Shown here piece after piece: positions 15,336-23,559 of a stretch of 64,000 nucleotides of DNA (the stretch's first letter is position 1; the number at the start of each line of letters is the position of its first letter). A program made the translations under genes and the position numbers. The stretch comes from an uncultured Ruminococcus sp. (GTDB lineage Bacteria; Bacillota; Clostridia; Oscillospirales; Ruminococcaceae). The notes below the pieces were generated by a model that did not search any database, was not told where the DNA came from, and saw only the letters and a list, made by a program, of their open reading frames with translations. The stretch covers positions 1 through 64,000 of the forward strand of contig CAMVRM010000012.1 in the NCBI GenBank assembly GCA_947169885.1, given 5' to 3'.

Positions 15336-16841
15336 ATGAAAAAGCTCTCCATGCAGCTTCTTGCAGAAACCGTTTCGGAACGCAGAAAGTCGCTTAAAAT
15401 CACACAGGCACAGCTATCAGAACAAACAGGCATAAACCGTGGTCTGCTCTCACGCCTTGAATCTCAGGATTTCACTCCATCGATCGAACAGCTCGAATCG
15501 CTGGGCGAAGCGCTGGGATTTGAGCCGACCGATATGTTCATCGAGCATTCGGGCGACAGTGCCATTTCCATTGAGCGCACCTACAAGATCGCTGTTGCAG
15601 GCACAGGCTACGTCGGACTGTCCCTCGCCGTTCTTCTTGCACAGCACAACAGCGTGACAGCCGTTGACATCATCCCCGAAAAGGTGGAAAAGATAAATAA
15701 GTACATCTCGCCCATTCAGGACGAATACATCGAAAAGTATCTCGCCGAAGCAAAAAAAGGCAAACGCAAACTTGACCTTACCGCAACGCTTGACGGCTCT
15801 GAGGCATACTCCGAGGCTGACTACATAATCATCGCCGCTCCGACAAACTATGACCCGAAGAAGAACTTCTTTGACTGCTCGGCTGTCGAGAGCGTTCTTT
15901 CGCAGATAAAAGAAGTGACCGCCGACCACGTAAAAAAGCCGACGATCATCATAAAGTCCACCATCCCCGTGGGTTACACCGCTTCTGTCCGTGAAAAGTT
16001 CGGTATGGACAACATTATTTTCAGCCCCGAGTTCCTGCGTGAATCAAAAGCGCTGTATGACAACCTTTACCCCAGCCGCATAATCGTCGGCTGTGACGAA
16101 AACACACGTTCCTCCGCCGAGACTTTCGCAGGTCTGCTCCAGCAGGGCGCATTAAAGCAGGAGATAACAACGCTGTTCATGGGCTTTACCGAAGCGGAAG
16201 CAGTAAAGCTCTTTGCAAATACCTATCTTGCGCTCCGTGTCAGCTATTTCAACGAACTTGACACCTATGCCGAGGTAAAACAGCTCGACACCGCCTCGAT
16301 AATCAAAGGCGTTTGCCTTGACCCGAGAGTTGGTGACTTCTACAACAACCCCTCTTTCGGCTACGGCGGCTACTGTCTGCCCAAGGACACCAAACAGCTT
16401 CTTGCGAACTATGACAACGTTCCGCAGGACATGATGACGGCTATCGTTTCTTCCAACAGAACAAGAAAAGACTTCATAGCCGACAGAGTTCTTGAAATTG
16501 CAGGAACTTACGGCAGCAGCGAGTCCTATTCCGCTGACAAGGAAAACAAACAGCGTGAAACGATCGTGGGCGTTTACAGACTGACTATGAAATCCAACTC
16601 GGATAATTTCCGTCAGTCCTCCATTCAGGGCGTTATGAAGCGCATCAAGGCAAAGGGCGCAACAGTCGTTATCTATGAGCCTACGCTAAGTGACGGCGAC
16701 ACTTTCTTCGGAAGTCTTGTTGTCAACGATATTGATAAGTTCAAGTCTATGTGCGGCTGTATAATCGCCAACCGCTATGACAAGATACTTGACGATGTGC
16801 AGGAAAAAGTCTATACCCGTGACCTGTTCAGGAGGGACTGA
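15336..16841 (+). CDS. HTH-nucleotide sugar dehydrogenase fusion (UDP-glucose 6-dehydrogenase)
   Basis: 501 aa. Residues about 8-68 are an XRE-type helix-turn-helix ([19 protein letters not shown]). The rest is a complete UDP-glucose/GDP-mannose dehydrogenase: NAD loop GTGYVG at 89-94, [20 protein letters not shown], and catalytic Cys347 in [11 protein letters not shown]. The enzyme would oxidise UDP-glucose to UDP-glucuronate with two NAD. UDP-glucose is favoured over GDP-mannose because the next gene, 3 bp away, is a UDP-glucuronate epimerase homologue. The added HTH could let the enzyme bind DNA or regulate its own operon (inference). Start has GGAGGAAA upstream. Confidence 0.9.
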   Translation: MKKLSMQLLAETVSERRKSLKITQAQLSEQTGINRGLLSRLESQDFTPSIEQLESLGEALGFEPTDMFIEHSGDSAISIERTYKIAVAGTGYVGLSLAVLLAQHNSVTAVDIIPEKVEKINKYISPIQDEYIEKYLAEAKKGKRKLDLTATLDGSEAYSEADYIIIAAPTNYDPKKNFFDCSAVESVLSQIKEVTADHVKKPTIIIKSTIPVGYTASVREKFGMDNIIFSPEFLRESKALYDNLYPSRIIVGCDENTRSSAETFAGLLQQGALKQEITTLFMGFTEAEAVKLFANTYLALRVSYFNELDTYAEVKQLDTASIIKGVCLDPRVGDFYNNPSFGYGGYCLPKDTKQLLANYDNVPQDMMTAIVSSNRTRKDFIADRVLEIAGTYGSSESYSADKENKQRETIVGVYRLTMKSNSDNFRQSSIQGVMKRIKAKGATVVIYEPTLSDGDTFFGSLVVNDIDKFKSMCGCIIANRYDKILDDVQEKVYTRDLFRRD

Positions 16842-16844
16842 CAA

Positions 16845-17912
16845 ATGAACAAGACTAAGATCGACCTTAACGGAAAAACTATACTTGTGACAGGTTCACC
16901 CGGGTTCATCGGGGCTAACCTTGTTCTGAGACTGCTCAGAGAGCTGACCTCGGGCACTGTGATAAGCCTTGACAACATGAACGACTACTACGACCCTGCA
17001 CTCAAAGAATACCGTCTGAGCCTTATCGAAAAAGCGGCAGAGACTTCTCCCGTCAGACACGTTTTCATAAAAGGGAACATCGCTGACAAAGCGCTTATCG
17101 ACAAAGTATTCGCAGAGCATCAGCCGTCTGTTGTTGTGAATCTGGCGGCTCAGGCAGGCGTGCGTTACAGCATCGACCACCCCGATGTTTATATCGAAAG
17201 CAACATCATAGGCTTCTACAACATTCTCGAAGCCTGCCGACACAATGCTGTTGAGCATCTTGTTTATGCAAGTTCGTCAAGCGTTTACGGCGGCAACAAG
17301 AAAGTGCCGTTCAGCGTTGAAGACAAAGTAGACAACCCCGTGAGCCTTTATGCGGCAACGAAAAAGAGCAACGAACTGCTTGCGCACTCCTACTCAAAGC
17401 TTTATGACATACCCTCGACAGGCTTGCGTTTCTTCACAGTCTACGGACCTGCGGGCAGACCAGATATGTTCTATTTTTCCGCAACCAACAAGCTTGTCAA
17501 GGGCGGCACGATACAAATATTCAACTACGGCAACTGCAAACGTGATTTCACCTTTGTGGACGATATAGTTGAGGGCGTTTACCGTGTCATGCAGGGCGCT
17601 CCCGAGCGTGCGACAGGCGAGGACGGACTTCCGCTCCCTCCGTATGCGGTATACAACATCGGCGGCGGCACGCCCGAAAACCTGCTCGACTACATAAGCA
17701 CCTTGCAGGAGGAACTGTTAAGAGCAGGAGTTCTTCCCGAGGACTACGATTTTGAGGCACACAGAGAACTTGTCGGTATGCAGCCGGGCGATGTTCCCGT
17801 GACCTACGCCGACAGCACCGCCCTCGAACGTGACTACGGCTTCACCCCGAAGATCGGCATTCGTGAGGGCTTGCGCAGTTTCGCCGAATGGTACAAAAGC
17901 TTTTATAAATAA
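16845..17912 (+). CDS. UDP-glucuronate 4-epimerase-type SDR
   Basis: 355 aa, extended short-chain dehydrogenase. NAD motif TGSPGFIG at 16-23; catalytic YxxxK at Tyr169/Lys173; Ser-rich ASSSSVYGG before it. The FFTVYGPAGRPDMFYF segment is typical of UDP-GlcA/UDP-GalA epimerases. With the upstream dehydrogenase it would make UDP-GalA for cell-surface polysaccharide. The spacing of 3 bp indicates translational coupling. A UDP-glucose 4-epimerase activity cannot be excluded. Confidence 0.87.
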   Translation: MNKTKIDLNGKTILVTGSPGFIGANLVLRLLRELTSGTVISLDNMNDYYDPALKEYRLSLIEKAAETSPVRHVFIKGNIADKALIDKVFAEHQPSVVVNLAAQAGVRYSIDHPDVYIESNIIGFYNILEACRHNAVEHLVYASSSSVYGGNKKVPFSVEDKVDNPVSLYAATKKSNELLAHSYSKLYDIPSTGLRFFTVYGPAGRPDMFYFSATNKLVKGGTIQIFNYGNCKRDFTFVDDIVEGVYRVMQGAPERATGEDGLPLPPYAVYNIGGGTPENLLDYISTLQEELLRAGVLPEDYDFEAHRELVGMQPGDVPVTYADSTALERDYGFTPKIGIREGLRSFAEWYKSFYK

Positions 17913-17961
17913 GAAATAAGAGTTAAGAAAGAAGAAATATGGTGCGCCTTCGGCGTTATTA
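17910..17961. repeat. Low-complexity repeat after epimerase gene
   Basis: AATAAGAAATAAGAG-type units run from the stop codon, followed by GTGCGCCTTCGGCGTTATT. The same pairing of units occurs at 63586-63642. Confidence 0.6.
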
Positions 17962-18149
17962 AAAAAATATATATTCTTGAGTCATAGTGACATTTGACAA
18001 GGCAGAAGCTCCGGGCATTGATCTTGATAAAGCCCGCACTACCGCTAACAATTGTGTTGAATTGGAAAGCTTTGCCATAAATAAAAGTTCGTTTTCGGCA
18101 TATAATATTTGTGCAAGCCCGAAAGAGAAACAGAAAGGACGAACGAACA

Positions 18150-18338
18150 ATGAAAGGTATTACTACTCCCGAAGGCAGACAGACTCTTGAAAGATTCAAG
18201 ATGGAGGCAGCAAACGAGGTCGGAGTTGATCTCAAGCAGGGCTATAACGGCGACCTTACCTCAAGAGAGGCAGGCTCGGTAGGCGGTCAGATGGTCAAGA
18301 AGATGATCGACTCCTACAAGCAGGGCGACCGCCACTAA
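18150..18338 (+). CDS. Alpha/beta-type small acid-soluble spore protein
   Basis: 62 aa from ATG 18150, with AGAAAGGAC upstream; longer upstream frames lack this support. The SASP pattern is clear: TPEGRQTLERFKMEAANEVGV, a variable turn, then LTSREAGSVGGQMVKKMI. Alpha/beta SASPs coat spore DNA and are degraded by GPR protease at germination; the cleavage region lies in KMEAANEVG. The upstream region has a CATATAATA box near 18099, but I cannot decide between a sigma-G and a sigma-A promoter. Confidence 0.9.
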   Translation: MKGITTPEGRQTLERFKMEAANEVGVDLKQGYNGDLTSREAGSVGGQMVKKMIDSYKQGDRH

Positions 18339-18374
18339 ACCACGCCCGAACTAACAGCTGACAGTCAGCTGAAA

Positions 18375-18417
18375 ACAGCCCGAAAGCTTATCAAACGGCT
18401 TTCGGGCTGTTATTTTA
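18375..18417 (+). terminator. Terminator of SASP gene
   Basis: Perfect 12-bp stem ACAGCCCGAAAG / CTTTCGGGCTGT followed by TATTTTAT. A MITE lies immediately downstream. Confidence 0.85.
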
Positions 18418-18420
18418 TCT

Positions 18421-18581
18421 TATAGCAATCCAAGAAAATAACAACACAAATCTTTCGGATAAAATTCCACATTGCAGCGTCAAACTCCCTTGCAGTGCGA
18501 CAGCACGGCTGCGGTCGTTTTCCTTGCACTGTGAAATTTTCTCTCGAAATCTTTATGCTGCTATTTTCTTGTATTGCTATA
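18421..18581. mobile_element. 161-bp palindromic MITE-like element, copy 2
   Basis: Same family as 14864-15024, inverted. The ends are TATAGCAATCC and, in reverse complement, TATAGCAATAC. It is inserted 4 bp after the SASP terminator. Confidence 0.8.
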
Positions 18582-18696
18582 GTGTTCGTTCTCTGATACG
18601 GCATTTCCAATAAATGGTATAAAATTGATTTTTTCGATATACTTTCAAAGGAATTGTGCCAAAAACAGCAGATAGATCGTTATAGATCCATATTGC

Positions 18697-18726
18697 GTCC
18701 GAGAAACAAACTCGGACGTTTTATTA
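18697..18726 (+). terminator. Orphan terminator-like hairpin
   Basis: GTCCGAG, a 7-nt loop, CTCGGAC, then GTTTTATTA. No gene lies between the MITE (end 18581) and this hairpin, so it may end a short untranslated RNA. I found no clear promoter for one. Confidence 0.5.
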
Positions 18727-18776
18727 TTAATAAGAAAAAAAATTGTATAAACTGAATTAATATCGTTTTTTGCTAT

Positions 18777-18805
18777 TTGACATTTTTTTTCTTGTGTGAT
18801 ATAAT
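18777..18805 (+). promoter_or_regulatory. Promoter of DUF1846 gene
   Basis: Perfect TTGACA (18777-18782), 17-bp spacer, perfect TATAAT (18800-18805). Confidence 0.9.
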
Positions 18806-18853
18806 GAGTATGTATGTTTATTAATAGTTATGATTCGAGAAAGGAAGTAACTT

Positions 18854-20326
18854 ATGAGCAGCGGAAAAGTCGGTTTTGATAACGAAAAATACCTTAAAAC
18901 ACAATCACAGCACATCAGGGAAAGGATAGCAAGCTTCGGCGACAAGCTCTATCTTGAATTCGGCGGCAAGCTTTATGACGATTACCACGCTTCACGAGTT
19001 CTGCCGGGCTTTGAACCTGACAGCAAACTCAGAATGCTTATGCAGCTGAGCGATGATGCTGAAATAGTTATCGTTATCAACTCATCTCACATCGAAAACA
19101 GCAAGATACGCCGTGACCTCGGCATCACCTACGATGAGGACGTTATCAGGCTCTATCACATCTTCTCAAAGATCGGACTGTATGTTAGTTCGGTCGTGCT
19201 GACACAGTATGAGGGTCAGCGTTCTGTCGATGCGTTCCAGAAACGCCTTGAATCGCTGGGTATCCGTGTTTATCATCACTATAAGATCGACGGCTACCCC
19301 TCAAATGTCTCAAAGATAATGAGCAAAGACGGCTTCGGCAAGAACGATTATATCGAAACTTCACGCCGCCTTGTCGTGATAACCGCCCCGGGACCGGGAA
19401 GCGGAAAAATGGCTACCTGTCTTTCACAGCTCTATCATGAGCATGAGCGTGGACTGAATGCAGGCTATGCGAAATTCGAGACATTCCCCATATGGAACAT
19501 TCCGCTGAAACACCCTGTTAACCTTGCTTACGAAGCTGCAACAGCTGACCTGTCCGATGTTAACATGATAGACCCGTTCCACCTTGAAGCTTACGGAGTA
19601 ACAACTGTCAACTACAACCGTGATGTTGAGATATTCCCCGTGCTGAACTCTATGTTCAAGCGTATACTCGGTGAATCGCCTTACAAGTCTCCTACCGACA
19701 TGGGCGTTAATATGGCAGGAAACTGCATTTTCGATGACGAAGCGGTGCGCAAGGCGGCTAATGATGAGATAATCCGCCGTTACTATGCGGTACTCTGCGA
19801 CAAGAAAAAAGGTGCGGCATCTGATGACGATGTGCTGAAACTTGAAATGCTGATGAATCAGGCAGGCGTTTCGATCGAGGACAGAAAAGTTGTTGCGGCG
19901 GCTCTTGCGAAAGAGGAGCAGACCGGCGAACCTGCGGCGGCTATGGAACTGCCTGACGGAACTATCATCACAGGGCGCACATCTGAACTGCTTGGCGCTT
20001 GTTCGGCGCTGGTGCTGAATGCGCTGAAATATTTCGGCGAGATAGATGACAGTGTTCTGCTGATGAGTCCCGAAGTCATCGAACCTATCGAGGACTTAAA
20101 GATAAATCACTTAGGCAACAACAACCCACGCATACACACTGATGAAACTCTGATAGCGCTGTCGATCTGTGCGAACACCGACCCGAATGCAAAGAAAGCG
20201 ATAGATCAGTTAGAAAAGCTGAGAGGCTGTGAAGTGCATTCAACGGTCATACTCAGTTCGGTAGACGAGCGCATATTCAAGCGTCTGGGAGTGAACCTGA
20301 CCTGCGAACCGAAATTCGGTCAGTAG
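18854..20326 (+). CDS. DUF1846 family protein
   Basis: 490 aa, full length for DUF1846 (UPF0371). Recognised from the N-terminal FDNEKYLKTQSQHIRERI, FGGKLYDDYHASRVLPGF and the later TAPGPGSGKMATCLSQLYHE. The family is widespread in Firmicutes and structures exist, but no function is established. The gene is monocistronic with a consensus promoter, suggesting steady expression. Confidence 0.9.
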   Translation: MSSGKVGFDNEKYLKTQSQHIRERIASFGDKLYLEFGGKLYDDYHASRVLPGFEPDSKLRMLMQLSDDAEIVIVINSSHIENSKIRRDLGITYDEDVIRLYHIFSKIGLYVSSVVLTQYEGQRSVDAFQKRLESLGIRVYHHYKIDGYPSNVSKIMSKDGFGKNDYIETSRRLVVITAPGPGSGKMATCLSQLYHEHERGLNAGYAKFETFPIWNIPLKHPVNLAYEAATADLSDVNMIDPFHLEAYGVTTVNYNRDVEIFPVLNSMFKRILGESPYKSPTDMGVNMAGNCIFDDEAVRKAANDEIIRRYYAVLCDKKKGAASDDDVLKLEMLMNQAGVSIEDRKVVAAALAKEEQTGEPAAAMELPDGTIITGRTSELLGACSALVLNALKYFGEIDDSVLLMSPEVIEPIEDLKINHLGNNNPRIHTDETLIALSICANTDPNAKKAIDQLEKLRGCEVHSTVILSSVDERIFKRLGVNLTCEPKFGQ

Positions 20327-20415
20327 TCCTCACCGGACGGGGTGTCCTCGGGCGGACGGCTCAATGCCCTCGCATATTAATTTTGTTTAAGCCGAAAGTT
20401 TGTGATGCTCGGGGC
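20327..20415 (+). repeat. Stop-codon-abutting repeat, copy 2
   Basis: Starts right after the TAG at 20324-20326. Contains GTCCTCGGGCGGACGGCTCA, CCTCGCA and GCTCGGGGC as in the other copies. The rest of the gap to 20614 holds low-complexity GATAATAGAT-type sequence and a GTCCGCTTCAGCGGAC hairpin. Confidence 0.75.
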
Positions 20416-20614
20416 GATCAACACAGATAACAGATGATAGATAATAGATATTCGGAACTCGTTCTGAACGTGTAACTTGATAAACGTCATAAAAATATCT
20501 CTTGTCCTTTATCTATCATCTTTAATATCCGTCCGCTTCAGCGGACACCCTTTCTATTATTTATTATCTATCAACTATTATCTAAATAAAAGGTTTCGAG
20601 GTGAAATAATACAC

Positions 20615-21289
20615 ATGAGAGGTTACAGAATAACTTTTATCCGACACGGAGCAACACAGGGAAACGCTGAGGGAAAATATATCGGCGTTACCGATCTGCC
20701 GCTCAGCGCAGAGGGTGCGGCGGTGCTTTACGAAAAATACGAGGAAGCAGGCTGTCCCACATTTCAGAAAGTCTATATCTCGCCGCTCAAACGCTGTCTG
20801 CAAACTGCTTACATAATGGCGAACAGCACCCCCATGGTCGAGATACCCGAACTCGTTGAAATGGATTTCGGCGACTTCGAGGAAAAAACGCCTGCGGAAC
20901 TTAAAGACCTGCCCGAATATAAGAAATTCCTGCAAGGCGGTCTTGACAACCCTCCCCCCAACGGCGAGAGCGCAAGACAGGTCGTGACCCGATGCTTCAA
21001 AGCTATGGCTAAGATAATCGAGGATATGATGGAGGAAAACCTGACGAACGTTGCGGTCATTACTCACAGCGGCATAATCATGAACCTTATGGCGTGCTTC
21101 GGTCTGCCTAAGAGAAGCCCCATGGAATATGCCTGCGACTTCGGCGAGGGCTTTGAGGTGCTTGTCACTGCACAGCTTTGGCAGCTTTCGGGGGCATTCG
21201 AGATAATCGGCTCGTGGCCGCCCGTTTATGAGGACGCTCACGGTGAATACTTCATCGACACAGAAGACGAAAATGGTGACTTGTCATGA
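20615..21289 (+). CDS. Histidine phosphatase family protein
   Basis: 224 aa from ATG 20615 (GAGGTGA upstream). The phosphoglycerate-mutase-like fold is clear: FIRHGATQGN with the phospho-accepting His, then YISPLKRCLQTA, EMDFGDFEE, and the second catalytic His in VAVITHSGIIM. The family includes CobC-type alpha-ribazole phosphatases and broad phosphatases; the substrate cannot be assigned. It overlaps the next gene by 4 bp, the first step of a four-gene operon ending in a LuxR-type regulator. Confidence 0.87.
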   Translation: MRGYRITFIRHGATQGNAEGKYIGVTDLPLSAEGAAVLYEKYEEAGCPTFQKVYISPLKRCLQTAYIMANSTPMVEIPELVEMDFGDFEEKTPAELKDLPEYKKFLQGGLDNPPPNGESARQVVTRCFKAMAKIIEDMMEENLTNVAVITHSGIIMNLMACFGLPKRSPMEYACDFGEGFEVLVTAQLWQLSGAFEIIGSWPPVYEDAHGEYFIDTEDENGDLS

Positions 21290-22176
21290 CTAAGACCGGT
21301 ACTTCCGCCAAAAAACGCAAGACCAATAAAGAGATACGTCAGGAAGCCGCTCAGGTGCTGATGAAAAGTTCTGACATTGCGGCTGTCGGAACGATATTCA
21401 TGCTTGCCGCAGTTGTGATGGTGATACTCCTTGAAGCGATGATCTTCTATGCTTCAAAACTGCTCGGCATAGAAGGTTATCAGCCGCTCGAAACAGAGTT
21501 TTACACGGGCTTTTCAGCCGGCATGATACTTCTGGTCATTCGGCTGGTGATCTATAATGAACTGCTTATCGGTATGAGCTATATGGTGCATAGATATTTC
21601 ATAAATATCACTCAGGGAACTCCGCAGGTGGCAAAATATATGTCACACCACATGAAAAAAATGTTCCTGCCAAACCTTGTCTGCGGCATAAAGCTTATGA
21701 TATACAAGCTTATGCTCTGCCTGCCGCTCTTTATCGGCATTTTCGGCATTTCTCACTATTACCACAAGGGCATAACAGGCGATATAAGTATGTCGGGACT
21801 TGTCATCTTTATGCTTTGTATCGGCTTTTCGATAGTCTGGGTGGGCGAACTTGTGCATTACTTCACTTCGCTGTCACTTGTTAAATATATCATCCAACTC
21901 AACCCCAGAGCGAACTTCTTTGATGCCTGCGACCTTTCGGTAAAGCTTATGGCAGGCAGACACCGTGAAGTTGCATCGTTCATCATCGGGAGCCTGCCTG
22001 TGCTTCTACCCTGTGTTCTGATTTATCCCATAGCGCTCGTTTACCCATTTGTTACCGAATGCAGAACGATCTTAGCAAGAGAGATAATGGGCGACCACTG
22101 GCAGGACAAAATACCCGCAATGGCTAAACGCTGGGAAAAACAGCTTGCAAGACAGCAGGAGGCAGACAATGCGTGA
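21286..22176 (+). CDS. Polytopic membrane protein (DUF975-like)
   Basis: 296 aa. A basic N-terminus is followed by about six hydrophobic segments. The layout and the C-terminal YPFVTECRTILAREIMGDHW segment resemble DUF975-type proteins, but the match is weak. It overlaps the upstream phosphatase gene by 4 bp and the downstream DUF6062 gene by 8 bp. Confidence 0.6.
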   Translation: MTKTGTSAKKRKTNKEIRQEAAQVLMKSSDIAAVGTIFMLAAVVMVILLEAMIFYASKLLGIEGYQPLETEFYTGFSAGMILLVIRLVIYNELLIGMSYMVHRYFINITQGTPQVAKYMSHHMKKMFLPNLVCGIKLMIYKLMLCLPLFIGIFGISHYYHKGITGDISMSGLVIFMLCIGFSIVWVGELVHYFTSLSLVKYIIQLNPRANFFDACDLSVKLMAGRHREVASFIIGSLPVLLPCVLIYPIALVYPFVTECRTILAREIMGDHWQDKIPAMAKRWEKQLARQQEADNA

Positions 22177-22861
22177 AAGTATCCTGACTATCCCCATAAA
22201 TGAGATATTCGAGAAAAAATGCGGCTGCCCCATTTGCTCCATACGTGACGAACTTGAACAGCACGCTGTTGAATACATAATGGGCGCTGCGATGATGGAA
22301 CCCGATGTTCGTATCGAAACAAACAAAACAGGGTTCTGCAAGGAACACTTCGAGCAGATGCGTGCCTGCAAGAACCGCCTGTCGCTCGCACTCATGCTCC
22401 AGACGCACTTGCAGGAATTGCAAAAGAACGTCTTTGACCAAAAAAGCTTCTTCGAGACAAAGGACTCAAAAAACCGCAAGACCACCGAACGTGTCGCACG
22501 GATAGTGAATGACTGCTTTGTCTGCAACAAGATAGAATGGGCGTTCACACGCTGGCTTACAAATCTTTTCGACCTGTATAAAAACGAACGTGAGTTCCGA
22601 AATATGTTCGCCGAACAGGAATACTTGTGCCTGCCCCACTACAAAACGCTTATGCGCAAATCGGAAGAACTCGACAAAAGTTACCGAAATGAGTTCAGAG
22701 ATGCCTGCACAGCGCTTGTCAAGGGCTATCTTGACGAACTGGAAAAGGATATTTCCCACTACTGCAAGATGTATGACTACCGCAACACGGGCAAGGACGC
22801 TGACTGGGGCAACTCAAAGGATTCTATCGAGCGTGCTATTAAGTTTCTTACCACACGATAA
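22169..22861 (+). CDS. DUF6062 family cysteine-rich protein
   Basis: 230 aa from ATG 22169 (AGGAGG upstream). Recognised by KKCGCPICSIRDELEQHAVE, the MMEPDVRIETNKTGFCKEHF segment, CFVCNKIEW and CLPHY. The paired Cys motifs suggest zinc or another metal. Function is unknown. It starts inside the upstream gene and is followed 15 bp later by the response regulator. Confidence 0.8.
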   Translation: MRESILTIPINEIFEKKCGCPICSIRDELEQHAVEYIMGAAMMEPDVRIETNKTGFCKEHFEQMRACKNRLSLALMLQTHLQELQKNVFDQKSFFETKDSKNRKTTERVARIVNDCFVCNKIEWAFTRWLTNLFDLYKNEREFRNMFAEQEYLCLPHYKTLMRKSEELDKSYRNEFRDACTALVKGYLDELEKDISHYCKMYDYRNTGKDADWGNSKDSIERAIKFLTTR

Positions 22862-22876
22862 AACGGAGCGCATAAC

Positions 22877-23509
22877 ATGAAGATAATCATAATCGACGAT
22901 GATGCACTTATCTCGGCATCGCTGAAAATAATACTCGAGAACGCCTGTTCGGCACAGGTGTGCGCTATGGGCAGTTCGGGTGAAGAAGCGATAGCGCTTT
23001 ATGACGAACATCTGCCCGACATCATGCTCATGGATATACGAATGGCAGGCATGACGGGGCTTGAAGCAGGCGAGAAGATACTTGCACGCCACCCCGATGC
23101 AAGACTGCTGTTCCTTACGACTTTCAACGATGACGAATATATCATCAAGGCACTTGCAATGGGCGCTAAGGGCTACATTATCAAGCAGGATTTCGAGAGC
23201 ATCGCTCCTGCGCTCGAGGCGGTCATGAAAGGTCAGAGCGTGTTCGGGGCACAGGTCATGGACAGGATTCCCGAACTTATGAGCGGTCAGCGAAAGTCCA
23301 GCTTCAACTATGCGGAGTACGAGATAAACGAGACAGAACAGGAGATAATCGCCAAAGTCGCCGAGGGACTGAGCAACAAAGAGATCGCAGGGCTTCTTCA
23401 CCTGAGCGAAGGAACAGTCCGCAACTATATGAGTGACATCTTCCTCAAACTTGATGTTCGTGACAGAACACAGCTTGCGATATTCTACTTCAACAACGTC
23501 AGAAAATAA
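22877..23509 (+). CDS. NarL/LuxR-type response regulator (orphan)
   Basis: 210 aa. Receiver: acidic IIDDD at 4-8, phospho-acceptor Asp in IMLMDIRM near residue 55, Thr in LTTFND, Lys in GYIIKQ. C-terminal LuxR helix-turn-helix: ETEQEIIAKVAEGLSNKEIA and LSEGTVRNYMSDIFLKLDV. No histidine kinase is encoded nearby. Its operon partners are a phosphatase, a membrane protein and DUF6062, so the signal source is unclear. Confidence 0.9.
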   Translation: MKIIIIDDDALISASLKIILENACSAQVCAMGSSGEEAIALYDEHLPDIMLMDIRMAGMTGLEAGEKILARHPDARLLFLTTFNDDEYIIKALAMGAKGYIIKQDFESIAPALEAVMKGQSVFGAQVMDRIPELMSGQRKSSFNYAEYEINETEQEIIAKVAEGLSNKEIAGLLHLSEGTVRNYMSDIFLKLDVRDRTQLAIFYFNNVRK

Positions 23510-23514
23510 ATAAT

Positions 23515-23555
23515 AAAAGTCCGAGAGAACAAGCGTTTCTTTCGGACTTTTTTCT
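23515..23555. terminator. Bidirectional terminator
   Basis: AAAAGTCCGA (515-524) pairs with TCGGACTTTT (542-551). It separates the convergent response regulator and recQ genes. Confidence 0.8.
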
Positions 23556-23559
23556 TATT

